From assembly GCA_965220045.1 (NCBI GenBank), contig OZ244803.1, positions 2,294,001-2,358,000 on the forward strand: DNA of 64,000 nucleotides. Reading direction: 5' to 3'. The notes under the pieces were generated by a model. The model saw only the letters and a list, made by a program, of their open reading frames with translations. It ran no database searches and was not told the origin of the DNA. Shown here in pieces: positions 25,082-32,571 of the stretch (positions within the stretch are counted from its first letter, which is position 1; every line of letters starts with the position of its first letter). The position numbers were made by a program, and so were the translations under genes. The DNA comes from VXOZ01 sp965220045. Its GTDB lineage: Bacteria; Chloroflexota; UBA11872; VXOZ01.

Positions 25082-25259
25082 GCGGCTATTGCCTAGACAC
25101 CAACGTAATATCGCAGTTGACCCGGGAGGATCCGTACCCGGCGCCGCGGTTACTTGCACACCTTGCTCTCGGACATCGTTTCTCCCTGCGGTGACCCGCA
25201 ACGTGAGCGACTTCGACATAGTCTAAGTTGCCGTCATCAATCCCTGGGAAGTCCCATGA
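25078..25259 (+). pseudogene. VapC-like PIN-domain toxin, deleted and frameshifted
   Basis: From the TTG at 25078 the frame reads MSGYCLDTNVISQLTRED, the PIN N-terminus with its first catalytic Asp, and stops at 25192-25194. In another frame, 25188-25223 encodes PAVTRNVSDFDIV, the PIN C-terminal motif, then a TAA, then in the same frame VAVINPWEVP (about 25227-25256), the typical VapC ending. Roughly 80-90 residues of the middle, with the other acidic catalytic residues, are missing. The toxin is therefore dead through an internal deletion, a frameshift and a nonsense codon. Confidence 0.8.
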
Positions 25260-25442
25260 CTTTTCTCACCGCAGCCTCTCTACGACAGGCGTTGGCCTCT
25301 CCCTATTCCTGCTAGGTCGAGCGAGTCCGTCACTCCGGCACGTGGAGCACTCTTCTCATAGGCCTATAGTTGCGCATGTCAACGCTCTGAGAATTAATCT
25401 AAGCAGAAGGGCAAAAAACCGCCAAAACACCCACGAATTCTC

Positions 25443-25472
25443 TTGACACCCCTATATGTTGTTTCCTATAAT
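25443..25472 (+). promoter_or_regulatory. Near-perfect sigma-70 promoter of nrdJ
   Basis: TTGACA (25443-25448), 18-bp spacer, TATAAT (25467-25472). Transcription would start near 25479, leaving a 5' leader of about 130 nt before the nrdJ ATG. Confidence 0.8.
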
Positions 25473-25498
25473 TTCCTCTACACCAAGATATACTATGT
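25449..25498 (+). promoter_or_regulatory. Pair of NrdR-box-like sequences at the nrdJ promoter
   Basis: CCCCTATATGTTGTTT (25449-25464) matches the ACACWATATATWGTGT consensus at about 12 of 16 positions and fills the promoter spacer. CCAAGATATACTATGT (25483-25498) matches at about 11 of 16, just after the -10. The boxes are 34 bp apart start to start, a little more than the usual 31-32. NrdR repression of RNR genes at such tandem boxes is well established; this instance is inferred. Confidence 0.5.
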
Positions 25499-25609
25499 TC
25501 GTAGCACTCAGGTGGCACCGCTACGACGCATAGCCTGCATGTGGACCCCAAACCTCTCCTCCTCTTGCATAAGCTACGCGCTGCCGCATCCACCAAGGAG
25601 ATTCCACCC

Positions 25610-28042
25610 ATGGCAGTCATTCACACCAACGGCAGAAGCACCAACGGGCAGCCCGTTTCCGATCCCGAAAACGGTACCATGCTGGACGGCATTCGACAGA
25701 AGGTCTTTGCCGATAGATATACCTTTAAAGACGAGACCGGCGCCGCTCTGGAGCACTATCCGGAGCAGATGTGGCAGCGGGTAGCGCGCGGCATTGCCGC
25801 CGTCGAAGACGACCAGAACCGCGCCGCGTGGGAAGAGAGATTCTACACGGCACTGCAGGACTTCAAGTTCGTCCCCGGCGGCCGCATTCTGGCCGGCGCG
25901 GGCACGGGCCACGAGGTTACCTTTTATAACTGCTATGTGATCCCTTCACCGCAGGATAGCCGCGGCGGCATCCTGGAGAACCTGAGCGTCATGACGGAGA
26001 TCATGGCGCGGGGCGGCGGCGTGGGCATTAATCTTTCCAGTCTCAGGCCCCGCGGCTCGTATATCCGCTCGGTGAACGGCACTGCCAGCGGACCGTGCTC
26101 CTGGGGCGAACTCTACTCGGTGGCTACGGGCGACGTCATTCAGCAGGGCGGCTCGCGCCGCGGCGCGCTCATGCTCATGTTGGACGACTGGCATCCGGAC
26201 ATCGAGGAGTTCATTACGGTCAAGACCGACCTCTCCCGCATCAACCACGCCAACCTTTCCATCTGCGCTTCCGATTCCTTCATGGAGGCGGTCAAGGCCG
26301 ACGCAGATTGGGAGCTGGTTTTCCCGGACACCACCGACCCTGAATACGACGAGACCTGGAACGGCGACCTGGCAGCGTGGCGTGCCCTGGGCAAGGGTGT
26401 CACCGTGCATCGCACCGTCAAGGCGCGCGAAGTCTGGCAGAAAATCTGCGAAGCCGCGTGGCGCTCGGCAGAGCCCGGCCTGGTTTTCATGGAGCGCTAT
26501 CAGAAACGCTCCAACACCTGGTACTTCGAGCGGATTCGTTGCGTGAACCCCTGCGGCGAGCAGGGACTGCCCGAATGGGGCGTGTGCAACCTGGGCGCCA
26601 TCAACCTCTCGGCCTTTGTGATCGATGGCGAGATGGACTACGCTCTGCTGGCCGAGACATCGAAAGTCGCGATTCGTTTTCTCGATAACGTGATCGATGC
26701 CACGCCGTACTTCATCGCGGACAACGAAGAACAGCAGCGTGAGGGCACACGCCGGACGGGTCTGGGCACCATGGGACTCGCCGACGCCCTCATCAAGATG
26801 AAGGTGCGGTACGGCAGCAAAGAGTCGATGCCCGTTGTCGAGCGCATCTACCGGACTATCCGCGATGCCTCCTACAGCGCGTCGGTAGATATCGCCAAGG
26901 AAAAAGGGGCCTTCCCGCAATTCGACGCCGAGAGGTACCTGCAAGGAGACTTCATCCGGCAGCTTCCGGCGGCGCTGCAAGAGCAGATAGCTACCCACGG
27001 CATCCGCAACGGCGTACTCCTCACCCAGGCGCCGACCGGCACGACCTCGCTGCTCTCCGGGGTTTCGAGCGGCATCGAGCCCGTATTCGACTTTGCCATG
27101 AAGCGCGTCGACCGCACCGGCGAGCACGTTCTCTACCACCCACTCTTCAAGGAGTGGAAAGACGAGCATGATGGCGAGCCCGTGCCGGACTACTTTGCCT
27201 CCAGCAACGACCTGCGCCCGGAGGACCACGTGCGCGTGCAGGCGGTCGTGCAGGAATTCACCGACTCCAGCATTTCGAAAACCGTCAACGCGCCGAATTC
27301 CTATGAGGTAGCCGACGTTGAAGAGCTTTACACCCTGGCCTACGACCTGGGCTGCAAGGGCATTACGTTCTTCCGCGACGGCTCGCGCACACCCGTGCTC
27401 TCCCGCGTGGAGGAAAAGAAGGAAGAGGACGTTGACAAAGGCGCTGAGAAAACTGCTGACAAAGAACAGGCTAAGAGCGCAGTGCCGGTAGAGATGCATC
27501 CGCGCAAACGCCCGGCGGTGGTCGAAGGCGTAACCGTAAAGAAAGTCACGGCCCGCGGTGAGCTCTACGTGACCATCAACGCCGTCGGCGAAGGTGAAGA
27601 CAAACGGCCGATAGAGATTTTCCTCACGCTCGGCAAAGCCGGTACCGCCGACCAGGCATATCTAGAGGCGCTGGCGCGCTCGATTACGCTCGGTCTGCGC
27701 AGCGGCGTGCCGATCAAGGAGCACTACAAGCACCTGCGTGGCATTGGCTCCATAGACGTGATGGGCATCGGCCCCAACCGCGTGCTCTCGGTGCCGGACG
27801 CCATCGCACAGGTGATTGCCGAAATCTACAATATCCCGACGGGGACCAACGGCACCGGCATGAACGGCGCTACAGGCGGCGAAGAGGAATCCGTCGTGCA
27901 GCTCGGCTTGTCCGGCGCTCAGACCGCCAATCCAACCCACGAATCGCGGCATGGCGAGATCTGCCCTGATTGCGGCGCGGCCGGAGTCGTCTTCGAAGAA
28001 GGCTGCGAGAAGTGCCTGGTTTGTGGATACTCACGCTGCTAA
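25610..28042 (+). CDS. nrdJ: Vitamin B12-dependent (class II) ribonucleoside-diphosphate reductase
   Basis: Makes deoxyribonucleotides using adenosylcobalamin as radical source, working with or without oxygen. Seen: the first redox Cys in TFYNCYVIPSP (Cys 108), substrate-site GGGVGINLSSLRPRG, the radical and acid residues in CVNPCGEQGL (Asn 313, Cys 315, Glu 317) and the partner Cys in GVCNLGAINLS (326). After the barrel comes a charged linker (KKEEDVDKGAEK), a TSCPD domain (ELYVTINAVGEG ... SITLGLRSG) and a C-terminal zinc ribbon CPDCG...CEKCLVCGYSRC that supplies the reducing thiols. 810 residues. Start chosen for AAGGAG 9 bp before the ATG. Promoter and NrdR-like boxes lie upstream; no cobalamin riboswitch was recognised. 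Confidence 0.97.
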   Translation: MAVIHTNGRSTNGQPVSDPENGTMLDGIRQKVFADRYTFKDETGAALEHYPEQMWQRVARGIAAVEDDQNRAAWEERFYTALQDFKFVPGGRILAGAGTGHEVTFYNCYVIPSPQDSRGGILENLSVMTEIMARGGGVGINLSSLRPRGSYIRSVNGTASGPCSWGELYSVATGDVIQQGGSRRGALMLMLDDWHPDIEEFITVKTDLSRINHANLSICASDSFMEAVKADADWELVFPDTTDPEYDETWNGDLAAWRALGKGVTVHRTVKAREVWQKICEAAWRSAEPGLVFMERYQKRSNTWYFERIRCVNPCGEQGLPEWGVCNLGAINLSAFVIDGEMDYALLAETSKVAIRFLDNVIDATPYFIADNEEQQREGTRRTGLGTMGLADALIKMKVRYGSKESMPVVERIYRTIRDASYSASVDIAKEKGAFPQFDAERYLQGDFIRQLPAALQEQIATHGIRNGVLLTQAPTGTTSLLSGVSSGIEPVFDFAMKRVDRTGEHVLYHPLFKEWKDEHDGEPVPDYFASSNDLRPEDHVRVQAVVQEFTDSSISKTVNAPNSYEVADVEELYTLAYDLGCKGITFFRDGSRTPVLSRVEEKKEEDVDKGAEKTADKEQAKSAVPVEMHPRKRPAVVEGVTVKKVTARGELYVTINAVGEGEDKRPIEIFLTLGKAGTADQAYLEALARSITLGLRSGVPIKEHYKHLRGIGSIDVMGIGPNRVLSVPDAIAQVIAEIYNIPTGTNGTGMNGATGGEEESVVQLGLSGAQTANPTHESRHGEICPDCGAAGVVFEEGCEKCLVCGYSRC

Positions 28043-28577
28043 TTGGAGGAACCGCATCTTCCATTCCCATGCCGGCGCTCCGACAGCATACCGCGCCGGC
28101 GATGTACCGTAATAATGTCGCAGACCAAGAGGGAGGTGGCCTATAGAGGACAATCGTCCCAGGAGCTAGCGCTGTAAAGCGCAGGAATAACAGTTAAGCC
28201 GGCAGCCCAACCGGAATCCCAGTCAGAGGACGGCCAATGACTCAGCGGCCTGCCCCGGACATGTTGCCGGTTTCGGCCTGAGAATTCGGCAAGAATCCTA
28301 CTTTGCGTGCTCAATCCGCCAAACTACCCTCACACCTCACCTCTACTTCGATCTTCCCAGTACACGACTGCCGCAAATTGGCGCGTTCCACCCGTGAACC
28401 ACTGGTGGCACAAGAGCCGGTCCCAAACGGCGAGGCTCGTCTAAAAGACCAGCCTCATTGCGGCAACCATCCACTCCACATCCCCAGTCCTGGAAGCATA
28501 GGGAAAATGCAATTGGCAGTGCTTGCGCCATGAGTGCGCATCACTGGCGTTTCTTTGCGATGAATGGAGCAGTTCTG
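28043..28577. other. Intergenic region downstream of nrdJ
   Basis: About 535 bp. A hairpin at 28071-28100 (stem GCCGGCGC / GCGCCGGC, 14-nt loop) may end nrdJ transcription. The remaining 470 bp has several short inverted repeats but no recognisable RNA gene, repeat family member or coding frame. Confidence 0.5.
28071..28100 (+). terminator. Hairpin downstream of nrdJ
   Basis: 8-bp perfect stem (28071-28078 with 28093-28100), no T-run; 28 bp after the stop codon. Confidence 0.35.
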
Positions 28578-29003
28578 ATGGTTCTACTACGGAAGCTATT
28601 GGCGGCCTTTCTCATTGGCGTAGCGCTCCTCGTGGCCATTCACTTCGTGTTCAATTCCTTCTATCGAGAGTCGTTCGACACCGTCGACGTATGGAGCGTG
28701 TTGGACTGGCCGATAGCCCTGGCGCTTGTCGTCGTCTTGGTGGTGAATTTCCAACGTAAGCGCACCTTGAATCAAAGCGCAGAAGAGAACGTCACCCGTG
28801 AATACGTGGAGGTCAACTCGGCTACCTACGCCACCGCCCTCGTGGCTCTCTGGTTCTTCTCGAATTGGTTCAACTTTCTTAGTCTCGGCGCGGAAGGAGA
28901 GTCTGCCGCCAATCTGGTCGTATGGGCCATCGTGGACGCTTTGATAGTCCTGGTCTTGAGTGCAACCGGTAGCTATCTCTGGCGCGCCGGCGAAAGCGCC
29001 TAG
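28578..29003 (+). CDS. Hypothetical membrane protein with about four helices
   Basis: Not recognised. 141 residues from the chosen ATG. Hydrophobic segments: LLRKLLAAFLIGVALLVAI near the start, LDWPIALALVVVLVV, ATALVALWFFSNWFNFL and LVVWAIVDALIVLVLSA. A polar loop (QRKRTLNQSAEENVTREYVEV) separates helices 2 and 3. The start at 28578 is preferred because GGAG lies 8 bp upstream; in-frame upstream starts would add a non-hydrophobic tail. The frame stays open for 40 codons before it, so the start is uncertain. No operon partner. Confidence 0.6.
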   Translation: MVLLRKLLAAFLIGVALLVAIHFVFNSFYRESFDTVDVWSVLDWPIALALVVVLVVNFQRKRTLNQSAEENVTREYVEVNSATYATALVALWFFSNWFNFLSLGAEGESAANLVVWAIVDALIVLVLSATGSYLWRAGESA

Positions 29004-29286
29004 CCTTACCGGCGCACGCCGGGAATTCGTGGAGAATTTCTCGTATACGCTCTCGCGACTGTGTGTAGTTCTGGAGGGCGACAAACCAGCATACCCCCAT
29101 ATCCGATCCCTTCTCACGTCCGCAGCGCGCCTTTGCTGCCGCCTACAAGCCTTTGGCAGCGGTAATGGCGCGTTGCGCTCTCATCAGATTGAGTTGAGCG
29201 CCTATAGGTGGATGAGACGGAGCACGACCGGGTAGAGAGCGGATGTACACGGCGCCATGGGTTTGCGTAATCGGGTGCGCGCGGCG

Positions 29287-30060
29287 CTACGATGAGACAG
29301 CGAGTTCCGCCAATGCCGCCGTGAGTGCGATGTAGATCGAAAAGCCGGTATACCCAAGCGTAGCGGAGTAAGAGGATGCAGTGCGCACGCGGATGGCCGT
29401 GAAGTAAATCCCCATTGCCAGCAGAGCCACCGCCGGTTGCCAATAGACGCCGTGTACGGCGAGCTGGGGCAAGGTAAAGAAGACCGCGCAGAACACTCCA
29501 CCCACCCAAACCCCAAGGCGCGCCACCAAGATGGGATAGCAGAATCCGAACACCAAGAGGCCTGCAAGCAGCGCCGTAAGGGGGACGCTGATGGCATACA
29601 GCAGAAGGTCCAATGGGGACAGCAAGTCGGCAGGCGGTTCAAGGAGCGGCAGCGGATAATTCGACCAGTCAAGGGCTATCCGAAGGAGAAACGTCAGCAG
29701 GACACTAAACAGCACCACAACGGCGAGGAACCAAACGGGACTGCGTCGCGTAAAGGCAAGCGCCTGCAACGGCGCCCCCCGGTAGCGGGAAGCAACCATG
29801 CGAAATGCTATGAGGACGACTATCAACGCAGGAATCAACAGAGCGCCGGCGACAAGTGCGCCAGGGGGGAAAATAGATGTACGCAGTCCCTGGATGCTCG
29901 TCGCTCCCATGAAGCGGAAAGGAGAGAGTGCCGTATAGAAATCAAGCAGCACCCGGCCGAAGTGCGCCAGCACCAGCCAGAGCAACCAAAGCAGGACCAC
30001 CGCGCGCATTCCCCACGGCAGCTTTACAGTGTCTGAGTCTTGAATGCTGGACCTCACCAC
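29287..30060 (-). CDS. Polytopic membrane protein, possibly a degenerate CPBP (CAAX) protease relative
   Basis: 257 residues with about seven hydrophobic helices and no signal peptide. The segment VPLTALLAGLLVFGFCYPIL followed by GVWVGGVFCAVFFTLPQL resembles the CPBP core in spacing and hydrophobicity, but the EExxxR catalytic motif and the FxxxH motif are missing (AG and FxxxPQL in their places). If related, it is a non-catalytic member; this is a weak resemblance by eye. It lies downstream of a 32-bp minisatellite that occupies its 5' flank. Confidence 0.55.
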   Translation of the reverse strand: MVRSSIQDSDTVKLPWGMRAVVLLWLLWLVLAHFGRVLLDFYTALSPFRFMGATSIQGLRTSIFPPGALVAGALLIPALIVVLIAFRMVASRYRGAPLQALAFTRRSPVWFLAVVVLFSVLLTFLLRIALDWSNYPLPLLEPPADLLSPLDLLLYAISVPLTALLAGLLVFGFCYPILVARLGVWVGGVFCAVFFTLPQLAVHGVYWQPAVALLAMGIYFTAIRVRTASSYSATLGYTGFSIYIALTAALAELAVSS

Positions 30061-30127
30061 GTGCTCCTTTTTCGCTTAACGTGTGTTTCCAAAGGTGCTG
30101 TCACGCACTGCCAACCATCCGCCGCTA

Positions 30128-30447
30128 CCAACCATTTGCCACAACTATCCGTTTGCCAAACCATCCGTTCCCCCTCACTATCCACCCGCCACACCAGCCG
30201 TTGTCCTCACTAGCCACTTTCCTCACCAGTCTTCCGCCACACCACCCGTTAGACCCACCAGCCACTCGCAACATCATCCAATCGCTTCACCAGCCAACCG
30301 CCCCATCATCCGTTCGCTTCACCGGCCACTTGCCTCGTCTTCCTTTCGCCTCGCGAGCCACCCGCCACACCATCCGTTGGCCCCACCAGCCACCCGCAAC
30401 ATCATCCCCTCGCCTCACGAGCCGCTCTCCCTTTCATCCGTTCGCCC
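30128..30447. repeat. Degenerate minisatellite with an exact 32-bp period
   Basis: Ten consecutive 32-bp units start at 30128, 30160, 30192, 30224, 30256, 30288, 30320, 30352, 30384 and 30416, with a weak further unit before. Most begin CACCAGCCA and end ATCCGTTCGC. Period is exact although units differ by 5-12 bases. The + strand is C-rich and almost free of G. The period is not a multiple of three and no gene crosses it. It is bounded by a REP-like element at 30438-30463. Confidence 0.88.
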
Positions 30448-30463
30448 TGAGCCTGTCGAAGGG
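30438..30463. repeat. REP-like element (CCGTTCGCCCTGAG ... GTCGAAGGG)
   Basis: Second member, opposite orientation, of the family at 14901-14956. It abuts the last unit of the 32-bp minisatellite, with which it shares the sequence ATCCGTTCGCCC. Confidence 0.6.
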
Positions 30464-30568
30464 CCAAAGCGCCGTAGGATAGGCGGGCAACCCATACCTC
30501 GCCAGCCCGCGCCACCCTCATCGTGACAATCCGCACGGACGGCTCTCCCAGGCTATGCAGACACTCTC

Positions 30569-32569
30569 TCACACACCGCGAATGCGGCGTTCTACAGTCG
30601 TTTGAATCATGCGGGGCAGCCGCGTCACGTCAGGCACCACCACCGTTTGCAGACAGCGCAGAAACTTGCCGTCTGCTTGGATTACATAGGATTCGGCAAG
30701 CGCGTCGCCGGGAACCCCGATGCCAAACACGATGATGCCCAGCGCGTCTCCGGCGCCAACCATGCCGTTGCGCCGCTCCACGTGAAAGAGCACCTCACGC
30801 AGCTTGCGCCGGTTTGAGGAGATGCCATCGGTAAGCACCAGTATTGTCTTCAGTCCCTTTTGCGGCTGCACATCGGCTACCGCTTGGCGCAGCGCGCCGG
30901 CATCGTCTGTCTTCTTGTGCGGGTGCTCGTACATCGTGCGAAAGACGCCGCTCAGGTCCTTCGGCGTGTAGGTGCGTTCGTTGGCGACGACTTGGGTCGA
31001 AAAGGCACAATCATCGAATGTACGCAGCCGCCAGACCTCTTCCGAAAACGCCATCATCTGGTAGGGTATGCGCAAGCGTTCATGGATTTCGGCGAAGACT
31101 ATGGCGGCGTCTACCGTGTGGTCGAACTTGCGCGTGGAATAGCCCTTGGCCACCATGCTGCCGCTAACGTCGATGAGAATGATCGCAGCGAAGTCCTTTT
31201 GATGGTCGGCGCGCGGAGCCCGCACCCCTTTGAGAAAGGCCTGTTCGGGCGCCACTACCAGTCGTTCAACGTGATCCGTGTCTATCTCGCCACTGTCGCC
31301 GCCGCGTCGGCGACGCGGCCGCCGCCCCGGCTCCAGAGTGCCGAAACGCCGGCGCATCATGATCTCCCGGAGACCCTTTTGCCCGGCCTCACCATTCAAG
31401 GACCGCACTATGGCCGGTCCCAGGCGGCGCACGGCAGATCGGTAGTCGAAGTTTTCGTAGTCGGTCTTGGGCGTCGCCGGGCGGTCCCCAAGTCCCTGAA
31501 CGATTGTGCGCGGCAGCGGTGTCAGCGCGCCGGGGCGCGCCTTGAACATGCGGGGATCGATCAGTCGCGGCGGCCCCTGCTGCGGAGGCTGCTGCCGCGG
31601 CCCCTTGTCGGCGTCCTGGCGTAGCTCAGCCTCTTCATTCGGGCTGCTTTCTACTTTGGCCGGACCGCCGTCTTCATTGGCGGACGCCAGGAGCGGTTCG
31701 GTACTGGGCTGCGGCGTAGACTGGCCTTTCGCGCCCGGGTCTTCGTCTTTCTCGTCCGCAGTTTCCGTTTGATCGTCGCTGGTAACCTCGATGTGCAGTT
31801 CTCCGAGGGCCTCGACTACCTCTTCTTCATCTGAATCGCTCTCAACTTCGGGCCGGTCGCCTTCCGGCCTATCCAGAGCCCGTCCGGCATCTTCTTCAAT
31901 GAGGTCCTGCAATATGGGGAGCATCCGGCGCGACAGTACATCCAACATCTGGGGCAAGGAGTCCCGGCGCAGGGCATCCCACACGCCGGGCCAAAGCACG
32001 TCAACGTATCGGTCCGCCGTGCCCCCAACGTGCATGGGTCGCGCGCTCCCCGGCCACACCTCCTGCAGCCAGCGGTCGAGCAAGCCCTGCTGTACCTGCT
32101 CCCTCAGGGGTGTGCTGCGGCGCCGCGCGGAAGACCACTGGGGATTGTCGGCATACAGCGCCCTTAGGAAGCGAGCCGAGCCGGGATGCCGCTCCAGGTG
32201 CATGCGATTGACCCGCAACTCGTTCACCACCCGCGCAAACGGCATCACCGCCGCGAATGCTTGCGGCGCGATGCGAGAGAAGCTCTGTAAGGCCCGCTCG
32301 CCCATCACGCCGGTGTGTTGCGCCTCGCCCATCTGCTGGCAAATAGCACCGACGACACTCGTGCCGGCCCAGGCATCCAGCACACGCGACGGATACGTCA
32401 GTGTGTGCCCGCGCGCGATGTAGGCCCATTCGCTGCCTGCCACGACATTCAGGTGGGAATCGCGCAGTATGAGTCGCGCCAGGGCTACAACTTCACCATG
32501 CGAAAAGTGTGTGTCGCGCACCCGCGCCTCGGCTTGCGCCGCTGTTGAGGACATGCCTGTCGCTGCCAT
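30569..32569 (-). CDS. VWA-domain protein with acidic linker (CobT/ViaA/NorD-like partner of an AAA+ ATPase)
   Basis: 666 residues. The C-terminal 200 residues form a von Willebrand A domain with an intact MIDAS: DVSGSM (467-472), a threonine in the YTPKDLSG region and LVLTDG. The N-terminal half is helical and followed by a highly acidic, low-complexity stretch (about 235-340: DSDEEEVVEALG, DEKDEDPGAKG, PNEEAEL). CobT and midasin have the same helical-acidic-VWA order, but no cobalamin genes are nearby. It starts two bases after the stop of the tandem AAA+ gene, so the two proteins are co-translated and very probably form a complex. Substrate unknown. Confidence 0.82.
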   Translation of the reverse strand: MAATGMSSTAAQAEARVRDTHFSHGEVVALARLILRDSHLNVVAGSEWAYIARGHTLTYPSRVLDAWAGTSVVGAICQQMGEAQHTGVMGERALQSFSRIAPQAFAAVMPFARVVNELRVNRMHLERHPGSARFLRALYADNPQWSSARRRSTPLREQVQQGLLDRWLQEVWPGSARPMHVGGTADRYVDVLWPGVWDALRRDSLPQMLDVLSRRMLPILQDLIEEDAGRALDRPEGDRPEVESDSDEEEVVEALGELHIEVTSDDQTETADEKDEDPGAKGQSTPQPSTEPLLASANEDGGPAKVESSPNEEAELRQDADKGPRQQPPQQGPPRLIDPRMFKARPGALTPLPRTIVQGLGDRPATPKTDYENFDYRSAVRRLGPAIVRSLNGEAGQKGLREIMMRRRFGTLEPGRRPRRRRGGDSGEIDTDHVERLVVAPEQAFLKGVRAPRADHQKDFAAIILIDVSGSMVAKGYSTRKFDHTVDAAIVFAEIHERLRIPYQMMAFSEEVWRLRTFDDCAFSTQVVANERTYTPKDLSGVFRTMYEHPHKKTDDAGALRQAVADVQPQKGLKTILVLTDGISSNRRKLREVLFHVERRNGMVGAGDALGIIVFGIGVPGDALAESYVIQADGKFLRCLQTVVVPDVTRLPRMIQTTVERRIRGV

Positions 32570-32571
32570 AG

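Noticed and set aside
25479..25609. Cobalamin riboswitch in the nrdJ leader
   Set aside because: The leader lacks the B12-box and the conserved core segments; NrdR-like boxes are a better explanation for control.
25946..27499. 517-codon open frame on the minus strand
   Set aside because: It is the antisense shadow of nrdJ, whose motifs (NPCGEQ, CNLGAINLS, zinc ribbon) are beyond doubt. The shadow is a by-product of GC-rich codon use.
30128..30447. CRISPR array (32-bp spacing)
   Set aside because: The 32-bp units abut each other and vary throughout; there are no constant repeats alternating with spacers.
30083..30526. Proline/histidine-rich frames
   Set aside because: Produced by the 32-bp minisatellite; the period is not a multiple of three and three frames are equally open.
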